Source of the DNA: Niabella ginsenosidivorans
GTDB lineage: Bacteria; Bacteroidota; Bacteroidia; Chitinophagales; Chitinophagaceae
Direction: 5' to 3'
Length of the DNA: 64,000 bases
Assembly: GCF_001654455.1 (NCBI RefSeq)
Contig: NZ_CP015772.1
Location: 1,302,001 to 1,366,000, forward strand
Shown here: piece after piece, positions 8,964 to 18,862 of the stretch
Layout: each line of letters begins with the position of its first letter
Numbering within the stretch: the first letter of the stretch is position 1
Program-made: the position numbers and the translations under genes
The notes under the pieces: model-generated
Told to the model about the DNA's origin: nothing
The model's input: the letters and a program-made list of their open reading frames with translations, nothing else
The model's database searches: none

Positions 8964-11639
8964 ATGAAGAAACAACTATTTGCCATAACATTTTTTTGTT
9001 TATGCCTGGGGCTCCGGGCCCAGCACACACCTGTCCTTAAACTTACCAGCGAAAAGTTGCATGCCCGTGTACGTGAATGGCCTTATCCCATTAACGGCAT
9101 TACGGTGCCTGCCAACGCGCCCGCATTAATGTGGCCGGCAACCAACGGTGTAAAAATGGTATTGCCTATGGAAAGCGGTAGTGCCGTACCGGAAGATCCG
9201 GGTATCGGAAATGTATGCTACCAGGTAATGCTGGCAATGGATACAGGTTTTACCAGGCATCTTATAAAAAGTGATGTGCAGACCTGGGCCGTGTATCCAT
9301 TGCATCAGGCACTGAAGCCCGGGCACTGGTACTGGAAATATGGGTATGCGCTTAAAGGTTCCGGCAAATGGACATGGTCTCCTGTATATGATTTTGTTGT
9401 AGATACAAGGTCGGCCGGAACAAAAGTATCCCCGCCGGTAGATGCAGTATTGCAACGCAATGAAGGGCCGCACCCGCATTTGTGGAACCTGCATTCGGGT
9501 AAGGAAACATTCTATAAAAACAACCGGAATAATCCCGAAGCAAAGCAATTTATTGCCTTTGCCGGAAAGCTGATGAAAGCACCCTTACCGGATGAGCGTC
9601 CTGTGCGCCAGATTGATACGGCGGGTAAATCAGGTAAAGAGCTGGATGGCCTGATGGACAGGATGTATCATGATTTTGGCGATAAGGTAGGCGACCCCGT
9701 ACGTAATCTTTGCATTGCCTATTATTTAACAAAAGACAAACGCTTTATTAAGGATGCAAAACGCCGCGCTTTGAACCTGCTTCAGATGGACCCGGATAAA
9801 AACTGGGCTACGCGCAGTGATTTCAATAACGGTGCTGTACTGGAAGCCTTAGGCTGGTTTTACGATTTAGGAAATGATTTTATTACTGCCGGCGAGAAAA
9901 CGCTTTTTAAGAAAGTAATGATAAAGCGGGCAAAAAAAATTTATGATCACCTGCCCAACCGTTTTGAGCTGCATGTATGCGATAACCATGTGTGGCAGAT
10001 CACCCTGCGGAATCTTGCTATTGGCACTGTAGCCTTATTAGGAGAAGTGCCTGAAGCTAAAGAATGGTTTACATATATGTATGAAGTATGGTCAGCAAGA
10101 TTCCCTGTACTGGGTACCACCGATGGCGGCTGGAAAGAGGGCAACGGTTATTTCTCAGTAAATTTCCGCTCTGTCATCTACCTGTGCCAGCTGTTTGAAG
10201 ATTTTTCAGGCATGGATTATTTTCAATTGCCATGGATGCAAAACCTGCCCTATTACCTTTTGTACTCTTTTCCTCCATCAGGCACCTCTACGGCTTATGG
10301 CGACCAGTGGGAAGATCTGCGCAAGGGCATCAATGCAGGGTATGCACTGTTTGCGGATGCCCTTACTTATAAATTAGACAACCCGTATCTTAACTGGTAT
10401 GTGCAGCAAATAAGAGCAGCACATCCTGCTTTTTTTAAAGGTACAGATGATTATCTTTTCTTTCGCCTGTTAAATTATACGCCCAGTCGTAAGCTGAAAG
10501 CCCTTTCGCCGAAAAAGCTGCCGCGTTTAAGAGTCTTTAACGACATTGGTCTTGCAGCAATGAGCGATGATATCGCTAAGGCCGGGGAAAACAGTTGCAG
10601 CTATTTAATAAGTAATCCTTTTGGCTCATCGGGGCACGGGCATGCCGGTCAAAACGCCGTGACCATTAATTATAAAGGAAAAACGATCCTTGGTGCCACG
10701 GGCTACTACAGCCAGTTTAGCGACCGGCACAATTTATTAGACTATCGCAACACACGGGCTTATTGTACGATACTGGCCGATAGCCTTAGTCAAAAGATTG
10801 GCGAGGAAGGATATGGATGGATACCCCGCTCTATCAGTGGTAATGAAATCCAGTACGCTTTAGGAGATGCCTCCAATGCTTATGGTACTATAAAAAGTGA
10901 TTTTTGGCTGGACCGGTTTAAGCAGATCCACCTGGAGCCTGATGCGGCAAACGGGTTTGGAGACCCGGGTGTGATTTTGTATCGTCGTCACATGTTGCAG
11001 TTGGATGGTGGCTATATTGTGTTGTATGATGAGTTGGAAGCTAAAAAAGCTGTAAAATGGACAACGCAGTTTCATGCACCGTTTTATACAGTTGTTGCCG
11101 GCAAAACGGACAATACCAATCGGCAGGATTTTGAAGTTCAGACCGGTACGGGAAATGTAAATGCAAGTGTGTTTGCGGCTGCCCCTTTGCATAGGGTAGT
11201 ACATGATCAGTTTGCAGAGCCCGCTGTGAACTGGATGAAGTTAATGGATGGGAACCGGTTGCGGCAATATACCAATCAGTGGCATGTTGGCATTACCTCT
11301 CCTCCTGCGCAGAAATTCAGGTTTTTAACAATTATTCAAATACATGATGGCAGGACGGAGGTGGTCAAAACCGTAAGCAATGCCAATGGATGGAGGCAGG
11401 TACAGGTTGGAAACTGGAAAATGAATGTGCAACTGGATGGCAATAAACCTGCAGCTTTGCAGGTGATTGGCGGCCATTCGTTTTTCAACTATGGTGATCT
11501 GCCGGTAAATTTTTTGGGGAAAGCATTTGCGCCCCGGGTTCCGGGCAGCTCTATGTTGCTTGAGCTGCAGGGAGGCAAAGTAGCCCGGCAGGAAGTGGTG
11601 GACACATTGCCCGATGTAGCAAAATATGATGTACAATAA
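8964..11639 (+). CDS. Heparinase II/III-family polysaccharide lyase, PL15-like (DUF4962 N-terminus)
   Basis: An 891-residue secreted protein with signal peptide (LGLRAQ). Residues about 30-180 form a DUF4962-type beta domain (GHWYWKYGYALKGSGKWTWSP). A helical (alpha/alpha) toroid follows, including FELHVCDNHVWQITLRNLAIG and TTDGGWKEGNGYFSVNFRS. The C-terminal heparinase II/III sheet domain begins near residue 558 with GHGHAGQNAVTINYKGK and SQFSDRHNLLDYRNTRAY. This layout and length match the heparin/heparan lyases assigned to PL15 in Bacteroides heparin loci (BT4657-like, by recall). It probably acts exolytically on heparan oligosaccharides in the periplasm. It starts 62 bases after the PL13 gene, in the same operon. 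Confidence 0.85.
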   Translation: MKKQLFAITFFCLCLGLRAQHTPVLKLTSEKLHARVREWPYPINGITVPANAPALMWPATNGVKMVLPMESGSAVPEDPGIGNVCYQVMLAMDTGFTRHLIKSDVQTWAVYPLHQALKPGHWYWKYGYALKGSGKWTWSPVYDFVVDTRSAGTKVSPPVDAVLQRNEGPHPHLWNLHSGKETFYKNNRNNPEAKQFIAFAGKLMKAPLPDERPVRQIDTAGKSGKELDGLMDRMYHDFGDKVGDPVRNLCIAYYLTKDKRFIKDAKRRALNLLQMDPDKNWATRSDFNNGAVLEALGWFYDLGNDFITAGEKTLFKKVMIKRAKKIYDHLPNRFELHVCDNHVWQITLRNLAIGTVALLGEVPEAKEWFTYMYEVWSARFPVLGTTDGGWKEGNGYFSVNFRSVIYLCQLFEDFSGMDYFQLPWMQNLPYYLLYSFPPSGTSTAYGDQWEDLRKGINAGYALFADALTYKLDNPYLNWYVQQIRAAHPAFFKGTDDYLFFRLLNYTPSRKLKALSPKKLPRLRVFNDIGLAAMSDDIAKAGENSCSYLISNPFGSSGHGHAGQNAVTINYKGKTILGATGYYSQFSDRHNLLDYRNTRAYCTILADSLSQKIGEEGYGWIPRSISGNEIQYALGDASNAYGTIKSDFWLDRFKQIHLEPDAANGFGDPGVILYRRHMLQLDGGYIVLYDELEAKKAVKWTTQFHAPFYTVVAGKTDNTNRQDFEVQTGTGNVNASVFAAAPLHRVVHDQFAEPAVNWMKLMDGNRLRQYTNQWHVGITSPPAQKFRFLTIIQIHDGRTEVVKTVSNANGWRQVQVGNWKMNVQLDGNKPAALQVIGGHSFFNYGDLPVNFLGKAFAPRVPGSSMLLELQGGKVARQEVVDTLPDVAKYDVQ

Positions 11640-11654
11640 ATAAAAGAATAGAAT

Positions 11655-13199
11655 ATGACTATTACACAAAAAATAAAAAGCCTGCCGCTAACATTTTTAT
11701 TGCTTTTTTTTACCGCTGTCAATATTTTTGGTCAAAAGCCGAATATTGTTTTAATCATTTCTGATGATCATGCCTGCCAGGCCATAAGTGCCTATGGCAG
11801 CAGGCTGACACAAACGCCCAATATAGACAGGCTGGCCAAAGAGGGCGCTATCTTTAATAACGCGTATGTAACCAATTCCCTTTGCGGGCCAAGCCGCGCC
11901 AGCATCCTTACAGGCACGTATAGCAATATAAACGGGTTCAAAGACAACATCAGCTATAATTTTGATTTTAACCAGCCCAGCTTTGTAAAAGCACTGCAGG
12001 CCGCCGGTTATCAGACTGCCTGGATCGGGAAAATGCATTTAGGCGATAGCATTCCGCAGGGGCTTGACTATTACAATATTCTTCCAGGGCAGGGCCAGTA
12101 TTATAATCCGGATTTTATACGGTCCGGCAATGTGCAAAAAAGATATACAGGCTATGTTACCAATATTATTGAAGCCCTCTCAAACGAATGGCTGGATCAC
12201 CGGGACCGGCAAAAGCCCTTTTGTCTTATCATAGGCCATAAGGCCACGCACAGGGTATGGATGCCGGACCTGGAAGACCTGGGAAGTTTTGACGATAAGA
12301 CCTTTGACCTGCCGCACGATTTTTATGATGATTACGCCACCCGTAAGGCTGCGGCTGTACAGGATATGACCATTGCCAAAACCATGCGGATGGGCCATGA
12401 CCTGAAAATGTATGATCCTGCGGATTCGGCCACCTTTGAGGATAATATAAAACGGATGAATGCAGATCAAAAGGCAAAATGGTTTGCTTATTATGCAAAG
12501 ATCAAAAAAGACCTCGATGCAAAAAGACCGGAAGGGCGCGCGCTTACAGAATGGAAGTACCAGCGGTACCTGAAAGATTACCTGGCTACGGCAGCTTCCA
12601 TGGACCGGAACATTGGCAAGACCCTGGATTACCTGGATAAAAACGGGCTGTCAAAAAATACGATCGTGATCTATATGTCGGACCAGGGTTTTTATATGGG
12701 AGAGCATGGCTGGTTCGACAAACGGTTCATGTATGAGGAATCTTTTAGAACGCCTATGGTGATGCGTTATCCGGGTGTTATAAAACCGGGTACGGCCATC
12801 AACGATTTTATAATGAATATTGATCTTGCCCCTACGTTGATCGAGGCGGGCAAAGGACAAGCTCCGGCCCCGGTACAGGGCAGATCCTTCCTGCCGCTGC
12901 TGAAGAATCAGCACTATACGGCACGCGATGCAATGTATTATCACTATTATGAGAACGGGGAACATTCCGTATCGCCCCATTTTGGCATCCGGACAAAAAG
13001 ATACAAGCTCATCCGGTTTTACAAACGTGTGGAAAGCTGGGAACTGTTCGACCTGCAAAAGGATCCGCACGAACTGCATAATATTTATGATGAGCCGGGC
13101 TCAAAACCTGTAATAGCTGATCTGAAAGCGAAGCTGCTAAAATTGATAACAGCATATAAAGACACAGAAGCTGCAGCCATTTTTGCCCGGGCAATCTAA
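11655..13199 (+). CDS. Sulfatase, glucosamine-6-O-sulfatase-like (S1_11-like)
   Basis: A 514-residue secreted sulfatase with a signal peptide ending NIFGQ. It has PNIVLIISDDHACQAISAYG, the formylglycine signature LCGPSRASILTG with Cys77, IGKMHLGDSIPQGLDYYNILPGQGQYYNPDF and YMSDQGFYMGEHGWFDKRFMYEESFRTP. The phrases SDDHA-QAISAY and ILPGQGxYYNPDF are those of Bacteroides N-acetylglucosamine-6-O-sulfatases (BT4656 type, by recall), hence the assignment to removal of 6-O-sulfate from glucosamine. It is 15 bases after the PL15-like gene. Maturation of Cys to formylglycine must be supplied by an enzyme outside the window. Confidence 0.87.
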   Translation: MTITQKIKSLPLTFLLLFFTAVNIFGQKPNIVLIISDDHACQAISAYGSRLTQTPNIDRLAKEGAIFNNAYVTNSLCGPSRASILTGTYSNINGFKDNISYNFDFNQPSFVKALQAAGYQTAWIGKMHLGDSIPQGLDYYNILPGQGQYYNPDFIRSGNVQKRYTGYVTNIIEALSNEWLDHRDRQKPFCLIIGHKATHRVWMPDLEDLGSFDDKTFDLPHDFYDDYATRKAAAVQDMTIAKTMRMGHDLKMYDPADSATFEDNIKRMNADQKAKWFAYYAKIKKDLDAKRPEGRALTEWKYQRYLKDYLATAASMDRNIGKTLDYLDKNGLSKNTIVIYMSDQGFYMGEHGWFDKRFMYEESFRTPMVMRYPGVIKPGTAINDFIMNIDLAPTLIEAGKGQAPAPVQGRSFLPLLKNQHYTARDAMYYHYYENGEHSVSPHFGIRTKRYKLIRFYKRVESWELFDLQKDPHELHNIYDEPGSKPVIADLKAKLLKLITAYKDTEAAAIFARAI

Positions 13200-13442
13200 C
13201 GGCGGCTGCGGGTAGGCCATCAGGCAGGTAAATAGGATAGGAAGGTTTCAAACTTTCGTGCCTGGCGGCTTTTGAAAGCAATGATTGTGAAAATAAGCTG
13301 GTATCAATTTTATTATCAAATGGTTTGTGAGGACCTACCTGTCGGGGCAGGCAGGCACAAACCACGGCAATGCCCCGGTCAGTGTCCGCACTGACCGGAA
13401 AATGATAATTGTGATATCAGTTCCTTATAAAAAGTGATTTTG
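13200..13442 (+). repeat. Two strong hairpins in the sulfatase-PL8 spacer
   Basis: This 243-base gap has no gene. TGGTTTGTG (13321-13329) pairs with CACAAACCA (13356-13364), with a smaller CCTG/CAGG hairpin inside. CCGGTCAGTG (13375-13384) then pairs perfectly with CACTGACCGG (13389-13398) around a four-base loop. No T-run follows, so a classical terminator is not supported. The hairpins could set a differential mRNA end inside the operon, or be a dispersed extragenic repeat. Confidence 0.75.
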
Positions 13443-16400
13443 ATGAACAAAACAATTCTTATAGTGCTTCTGGCTGCTGTGGTGCTCAGCGTACCAGGTG
13501 CTGTGGTTTTTGCACAGCCAAAGGAAACAGCGGCCACAAAGATCATCACGGCGCAGTATGGTTTTGAGAAGGATCAGGATATTGAAGGATGGAAGGCACA
13601 GAACGGCAACCTTTCTTTTTCGGATGCGCATTATAAAGACGGTCAACGCTCACTGGAATGGAGCTGGCAAACGGGTGCAATGCTGGAAATAGCCGGCTTA
13701 AAAGGTTTAAAAGAAGCCGGAGCCGTTTACCCGGGCGGTATTCCTGAAGTATATGAACCATCCTTTTACCCTAAAGACCGTTACGGGGGAATGAAAATAT
13801 GGCTGTACCAGGAAAAGCCTTCATCAGGACAGATCGTCTTCCAGGTGGGCAGCAGTGTGGCAGCGGCCCGTATGAATCCTAAATACCGGTTTGCCGTAAA
13901 CCTTGATTTTACGGGCTGGCGTACCGTATGGGTCTGCTTTGAAGAAGATGCCCGGGTAAAAGATTACAGCGGCAGTGATGACATGCAGGCCATGGTTGCT
14001 TTTCCGCAGCATATGAAAAAAAATAAAGGCAGGTTGTTTATTGATCATCTGCTGCTGCTCAGTTTCGTGTCTAACAAAAGAAACTCAGATCTGCAGTTTG
14101 TCAACAATAAACGCAACCTGCGCTCTGCGGATGGCTATGAAATACTGAAGCCCTTCCGGGTGTACACGAATGCTGTATATAATCAGCAGGTCAATAAGCA
14201 ACTGCTGGAAAAGGAAAGTGACCGGATCGCTGCCCGGCTGGAGTTCCTGATACTGGGCGATAGAACAGACGACTGGAAGCGGCGCGGCACCGGTATTGAA
14301 AAAGAGCTTGAAGGTAAAATAAAAGGGGCGCTTTCAGTATATGAGCAGTTGCAGTTGAAAAGTACAAACGGTACCGTAAATGGTGCGCCCTTATTCGCAA
14401 TCAGAGATGAGCATTCCGCACCGGAAGGACGGGTGTTTGATAACGTAGCACAGGATGTGCTGTTTCCGCTGGCGGCAGATTACCGGCTGAACGGGAGCGC
14501 TGCATCAAAAGAAAAATTAATACAGGTGCTGGACTATTTCCTGGACCAGGGCTGGGCCAGTGGCAGCGCCTTAGGTACTGTTGATCATGTAATAAGATTG
14601 ACGCCGATTGCTACGGCTGTTTTCCTGCTGAGAAATGAGCTCCATGCGCTGAACAAATTAAAACCAGAGGTAGATATGCTGGCCTGGCATACCCGTTTGG
14701 GCAGCATGCTGCATATTGATCACACCCGCGGTGAAAATTCGGATAAGGTACGTGGCGGGGCGCTGGTAAAGCTGATCGCCATTTTACTGATGGAGAATGA
14801 TGCCCGTAAACAGGAAATGCTGCAGTGTTTTAAAGATTATATGGATTACGTGGCATCGGTAGCTCCCGGCTACAGCGATACGTTCAAACCTGATTTTTCC
14901 ATCTATCATCACCGGGGCACTTACCTCAATGTGTATGGTACCAATGCCGTAAATACCATGGCACTCATCCATTGGCTGTTGAGCGGTACTTCGTATGCAA
15001 TGTCGGCACAATCTACAGCCAATATTAAGCAGGCATTGCAGCGACAGGCAGCCATTGCTTTTGGGGTACAGATCCATTATGGGGCGGGAGGGCGGTTCCC
15101 GCTTAACAACAGCGCTATTGACGGGGATTGCCTGCCCGCATTTGCCTACATGAGCATGACGAAGGATACCATAGCCGACAGGAACCTTGCGGCGCTTTTT
15201 AATTATATTTACGGCATTGCTCCACCGGCAGCAATTAATAAAATGCTCCTTCCGGCGCTTACCTACTCCGGTACTTTTGGCACGCTGGACCTGATGGTGC
15301 GTGCGCACGAGCAGTCAAAAACAAACATACAGGGCCCTGCAGACGGTGTGGTGGTGCTGCCTTATTCCGGGCTGATGGCCTACCGGTATAAGAAGGCGTT
15401 TGCTACGGTAAAAGGGTATAATAAATATGTCTGGGACTATGAAGCGGGTAAAGGCGAAAATAACCTGGGGCGCTATCTGAGCCATGGGATGCTGATCATG
15501 GCACAGGGAGATGAGCGGAACGGGTTCGATTCCCTGGGTATGGATATGAACGATGGATTCGACTGGTCGATGCTGCCGGGAGCTACTACCAAAATGCTGC
15601 CTGCGGATAAAATGCTGTACTTTCCAAAAGCGGATAACAAATATATAGAAGGTAAGCACCGGAACTTTTCTGAAAGCGTTATTGCAAGCGGGCTGCAGCA
15701 GGGAGGCAACGGGCTGTTTGCATTGGATCTGAGGGACGATGTGTTTCCGGATGAGGACCGGTCTTTATTCGACAGCTCCTTCCGGGCAAAGAAATCCTAT
15801 TTCTTCATTGGTAATGAGATCATCTGCCTGGGTTCCGGCATCAGCAACAAGGACAGCCGTTATAATACCGTTACCACTTTATTTCAATACCATGTTAATG
15901 AGCACCGGATGAATTATTTCAACGGGAAGGTGGTGGACGATCCTACAAATCCAGAGCAAAAGGCCGATGGGGGATACTTTACGGATCAGAACGGGTTACA
16001 ATACATTATTCCCAAAGGACAGCACATTGTGTTGCAGCAGGCAATGCAAAATTCCTACCGGTCTGTTAAAGGAACATATCAGCCGGTAAGTGCCCGCTAT
16101 ATAAAAGCCTGTATTGACCATGGCTGCCATCCCAAAGACCAGGGATATGAGTATGAAGTTGTAATGAACACAGATGCCGCGGCATTACACCCCTATCTTG
16201 AAAAGAAAAGTTATACGGTATTGGAGAAAAATAATGATGTACATATTATACAGCATAAAGCTTCCGGCATTACAGCCTATGCTATTTATAAAGCCCATAC
16301 TTCTTTAAAAGGCGTTCTGTTAACCACCAGCGCTCCGCTGCTGGCGATGGCGAAAGAAGCAGCGGATGGTATGCTGCTTACCATTGCCAACCCCGATATC

Positions 16401-16643
16401 GGGCAGGCCAGATGGAATCATAATATGTCGCATATGCCGGACAGTATTACCAATGCCTGGGCAAAAGGCAGTGTGGTCACCATTACCTTAAAGGGAGCCT
16501 GGTATGCTGCAAACTATACAGGTAAGCTGATGAGTGCTGTGATCAGGAATGGAAATACGGTTCTTTCCTTGTTTTGCAGGGATGGGGAAAGTATTGATCT
16601 GCCCTTACAGCATAGGGAAGAAAGTACAGAAGGAGAGGATTAG
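13443..16643 (+). CDS. PL8-family lyase, chondroitin sulfate ABC lyase-like
   Basis: About 1066 residues, starting at ATG 13443 (NKTILIVLLAAVVLS signal peptide, cleavage near VFAQ; a GTG nine bases upstream is less likely). The order matches chondroitinase ABC: an N-terminal beta domain with YGFEKDQDIEGWKAQNG, a helical catalytic domain with FSIYHHRGTYLNVYGTNAVNTMALIHWL (His489 or His490 as the catalytic His candidates, Asn and Tyr nearby), and C-terminal beta-sandwich domains including the segment MLIMAQGDERN. PL8 enzymes split chondroitin, dermatan sulfate or hyaluronan by beta-elimination. Its presence beside heparin lyases implies that the locus handles mixed glycosaminoglycans, or that this member has changed substrate. 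Confidence 0.85.
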   Translation: MNKTILIVLLAAVVLSVPGAVVFAQPKETAATKIITAQYGFEKDQDIEGWKAQNGNLSFSDAHYKDGQRSLEWSWQTGAMLEIAGLKGLKEAGAVYPGGIPEVYEPSFYPKDRYGGMKIWLYQEKPSSGQIVFQVGSSVAAARMNPKYRFAVNLDFTGWRTVWVCFEEDARVKDYSGSDDMQAMVAFPQHMKKNKGRLFIDHLLLLSFVSNKRNSDLQFVNNKRNLRSADGYEILKPFRVYTNAVYNQQVNKQLLEKESDRIAARLEFLILGDRTDDWKRRGTGIEKELEGKIKGALSVYEQLQLKSTNGTVNGAPLFAIRDEHSAPEGRVFDNVAQDVLFPLAADYRLNGSAASKEKLIQVLDYFLDQGWASGSALGTVDHVIRLTPIATAVFLLRNELHALNKLKPEVDMLAWHTRLGSMLHIDHTRGENSDKVRGGALVKLIAILLMENDARKQEMLQCFKDYMDYVASVAPGYSDTFKPDFSIYHHRGTYLNVYGTNAVNTMALIHWLLSGTSYAMSAQSTANIKQALQRQAAIAFGVQIHYGAGGRFPLNNSAIDGDCLPAFAYMSMTKDTIADRNLAALFNYIYGIAPPAAINKMLLPALTYSGTFGTLDLMVRAHEQSKTNIQGPADGVVVLPYSGLMAYRYKKAFATVKGYNKYVWDYEAGKGENNLGRYLSHGMLIMAQGDERNGFDSLGMDMNDGFDWSMLPGATTKMLPADKMLYFPKADNKYIEGKHRNFSESVIASGLQQGGNGLFALDLRDDVFPDEDRSLFDSSFRAKKSYFFIGNEIICLGSGISNKDSRYNTVTTLFQYHVNEHRMNYFNGKVVDDPTNPEQKADGGYFTDQNGLQYIIPKGQHIVLQQAMQNSYRSVKGTYQPVSARYIKACIDHGCHPKDQGYEYEVVMNTDAAALHPYLEKKSYTVLEKNNDVHIIQHKASGITAYAIYKAHTSLKGVLLTTSAPLLAMAKEAADGMLLTIANPDIGQARWNHNMSHMPDSITNAWAKGSVVTITLKGAWYAANYTGKLMSAVIRNGNTVLSLFCRDGESIDLPLQHREESTEGED

Positions 16644-16759
16644 GAAATAGTAAAATATAAAATAGTGTCGAGTAAGCATGATTTTTCATTTGGCATTGCC
16701 CTGCATTTTATAGTTAACATAACAATAGTTTGTATTCTATAACCAGTAATAATTGACCA

Positions 16760-18130
16760 ATGTATAAAAAGTTGTTTTTTTTATGGGCAGTCCTTTGCGG
16801 CTGTCTTATCTCAAACGGACAGCAAGCCCGCAGGCCCAATATTCTTATCATTATCACGGATCAGCAAACGGCTGATGCCATGAGCAATGCAGGGAATAAA
16901 GATCTGCACACACCGGCAATGGATCTGCTGGCCGCAAATGGTGTGCGCTTTACCAGGGCTTATTGTGCGCAGCCGCTGTGCACTCCATCGCGTACAGCCA
17001 TCTTCAGCGGCCGTATGCCTTTTGAAACAGGCTTTGTGGGCAATGCCAGTGAAAAAGACGGCCAATGGCCGGACAGTTTGCTGATGATGGGCAAAATATT
17101 CAGGGAGGGCGGGTATCAAACAGGCTACGTGGGAAAGTGGCATTTGCCCATGCCCGCCGGTAAAGTAAGCCAGCATGGGTTTCAGTTTATAGAAAATACC
17201 CGCTTCCTCGATTACAACGATGCGGCCACGCCTTCCTATTGCGCCCGGTTTATAAAAGAAAATAAGGAACGGCCGTTTTTGCTGGTAGCTTCCTTCTTAA
17301 ATCCGCACGATATCTGCGAATGGGCAAGAGGCGATGCGTTGAAGATGGACCTGCTGGCCGCTGCCCCGTCACCGGATCAATGCCCGCAGCTGCCCGCTAA
17401 CTGGGCCATTCCGGCCAATGAACCCCGGATCGTAAGGGAGCAGCAAAAAGTAAGTTTCCGTACTTATCCTACCGTAAACTGGACCCGGGATCAATGGCGG
17501 CAATACCGCTGGGCGTACAACCGGCTGGTGGAAAAAGCAGATCAGTACATTGGAATGGTACTGGCATCCCTGAAAAAATATAATGTAGAAAAAAATACGA
17601 TAGTGATCTTCACATCAGATCACGGAGATGGCTATGCAGCGCACCGCTGGAACCAGAAACAGATCTTGTACGAGGAAACGGCCCGGGTGCCTTTTATTAT
17701 TTCAAGACCGGGAGCATGGAAGCCCCGGACAGATGACCAGCTGGTGTGTAATGGTACGGATATGATCCCTACCATTTGCGGTTTTGCAGGCATAAAGGCA
17801 CCGGCTTATCTGAAAGGGGCAGACATCAGCAAAAGGATCGCCAACCCTGCTGCCCCTTTACGGGATACCCTGGTAATAGAGACGGACTTTGCAGATAATG
17901 AAAAATTGCTGGGCATTAACGGGCGTGCAGTGATCACGCACGATTTTAAATACATCGTATATAATAAAGGCGCCACAAGGGAGCAACTGTTTGATTTGTC
18001 TAAAGATCCCGGTGAAATGAATAACCTGGCGGTAAAAGCCCCGTATAAAGGCAAATTACAGGCAATGAGGCATTATTTAAAAGCCTGGTGCATCAAAAAT
18101 GCAGACCCTTTTGTGAAGGATGCCTTGTAA
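16760..18130 (+). CDS. Sulfatase, specificity unassigned
   Basis: A 456-residue secreted sulfatase with a signal peptide (LFFLWAVLCGCLISNGQ). Metal and formylglycine motifs are RPNILIIITDQQ and LCTPSRTAIFSG with Cys74; later come YVGKWHLP, SFLNPHD and IVIFTSDHGDGYAAHRWNQKQILYEETARVPFI. It is the last gene of the plus-strand glycosaminoglycan block, 116 bases after the PL8 gene. With N- and 6-O-sulfatase-like genes already present, uronate 2-O-sulfatase or an N-acetylgalactosamine sulfatase would complete the set, but the sequence does not decide between them. Confidence 0.85.
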   Translation: MYKKLFFLWAVLCGCLISNGQQARRPNILIIITDQQTADAMSNAGNKDLHTPAMDLLAANGVRFTRAYCAQPLCTPSRTAIFSGRMPFETGFVGNASEKDGQWPDSLLMMGKIFREGGYQTGYVGKWHLPMPAGKVSQHGFQFIENTRFLDYNDAATPSYCARFIKENKERPFLLVASFLNPHDICEWARGDALKMDLLAAAPSPDQCPQLPANWAIPANEPRIVREQQKVSFRTYPTVNWTRDQWRQYRWAYNRLVEKADQYIGMVLASLKKYNVEKNTIVIFTSDHGDGYAAHRWNQKQILYEETARVPFIISRPGAWKPRTDDQLVCNGTDMIPTICGFAGIKAPAYLKGADISKRIANPAAPLRDTLVIETDFADNEKLLGINGRAVITHDFKYIVYNKGATREQLFDLSKDPGEMNNLAVKAPYKGKLQAMRHYLKAWCIKNADPFVKDAL

Positions 18131-18144
18131 AAGCGCTCATGGCT

Positions 18145-18509
18145 GGTACAGGAACATCACTTTGCTACTTTGGCATGTGAGGGGCTGGCCAAAAAGTAAT
18201 GTCAGCCTGAGTTTTCCATTTGTAAAACAAAATCATCCGAAAGTTCGGATGGGGCAATGACAATTATTCTTACGGGCCACCCTGAAGATGTCATCCCGGA
18301 CCTGTTCCGGGATCTGTTTTTGTTTCAGGGGCTGTTGAGTGATCATATACATAGATGCTGAAATAAATTCAGCATGACTAAAGTAGGATTGGTTTTCAAC
18401 GTATAACGTAATCTGTCATTAGCAGCTTGACGAAGGCTAACTCCTTGCTTGTCTATGTTTCGTCAGGCGAAATGCTGGTCTCCTGGCGGGTACAGGAACA
18501 TCACTTTGC
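18145..18509. repeat. 21-base exact direct repeat, two copies
   Basis: GGTACAGGAACATCACTTTG plus a C occurs at 18145-18165 and again at 18489-18509. Both copies are followed within 15 bases by a TGTGAG motif, so the duplicated unit is longer but has diverged. Both lie in the 730-base gene-free gap after the last sulfatase. Confidence 0.8.
18291..18378. repeat. Bacteroidota extragenic palindromic repeat (REP-like)
   Basis: TCATCCCGGA-CCTGT-TCCGGGATCTG (18291-18316) is a short inverted repeat, and GATGCTGAAATAAATTCAGC (18354-18373) followed by ATGAC is a second. Sequences of the form GTCATCC...CAGCATGAC are widespread intergenic repeats in this phylum (known from memory). No protein is encoded. 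Confidence 0.6.
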
Positions 18510-18539
18510 AGCTGTAATGTGTGAGTTACAGCGATGCAC

Positions 18540-18803
18540 AACTTGTCCCGCAAAGCGGGAGGCCTGTCCAAGACAAGTTTGATTTATGGGCCGAGCCGCT
18601 GGCTCTCAGCTTCTGGTTGCAGGATAATACAGCGAACTAAAGTTCATGGTTGTACAATAAAGCGAGGCGCTGCCCCTCGCATCGCTATTCTATTGGTTAG
18701 GTGCGCAGGCCGCCGGCCTGTTTTCATCGGGCAACTCCGGAATTTATTCCGGCAAAAAGGATGGAGACAAGATCATTGAGTGCCATAGGCACGGCCTATG
18801 CCA
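18540..18803. repeat. Gene-free segment with six closely packed inverted repeats
   Basis: Perfect inverted repeats seen in order: AACTTGTC/GACAAGTT (18540-18547, 18572-18579) enclosing TCCCGC/GCGGGA (18546-18560); GAGCC/GGCTC (18593-18605); GCGAGG/CCTCGC (18662-18680); CAGGCCG/CGGCCTG (18706-18720); CCGGAAT/ATTCCGG (18737-18752); CATAGGC/GCCTATG (18784-18800). Short open frames across it do not resemble a protein. The rest of the 18131-18862 gap holds only the two repeats listed separately. Confidence 0.7.
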
Positions 18804-18862
18804 GGCAAGGCGAAACTGCTCAGGTAATCAGGTAAAAGATATTCAATACAGCTCCTTATTTT

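Noticed and set aside
18534-18779. 81-codon plus-strand open frame
   Set aside because: It runs through several inverted repeats and resembles no protein.
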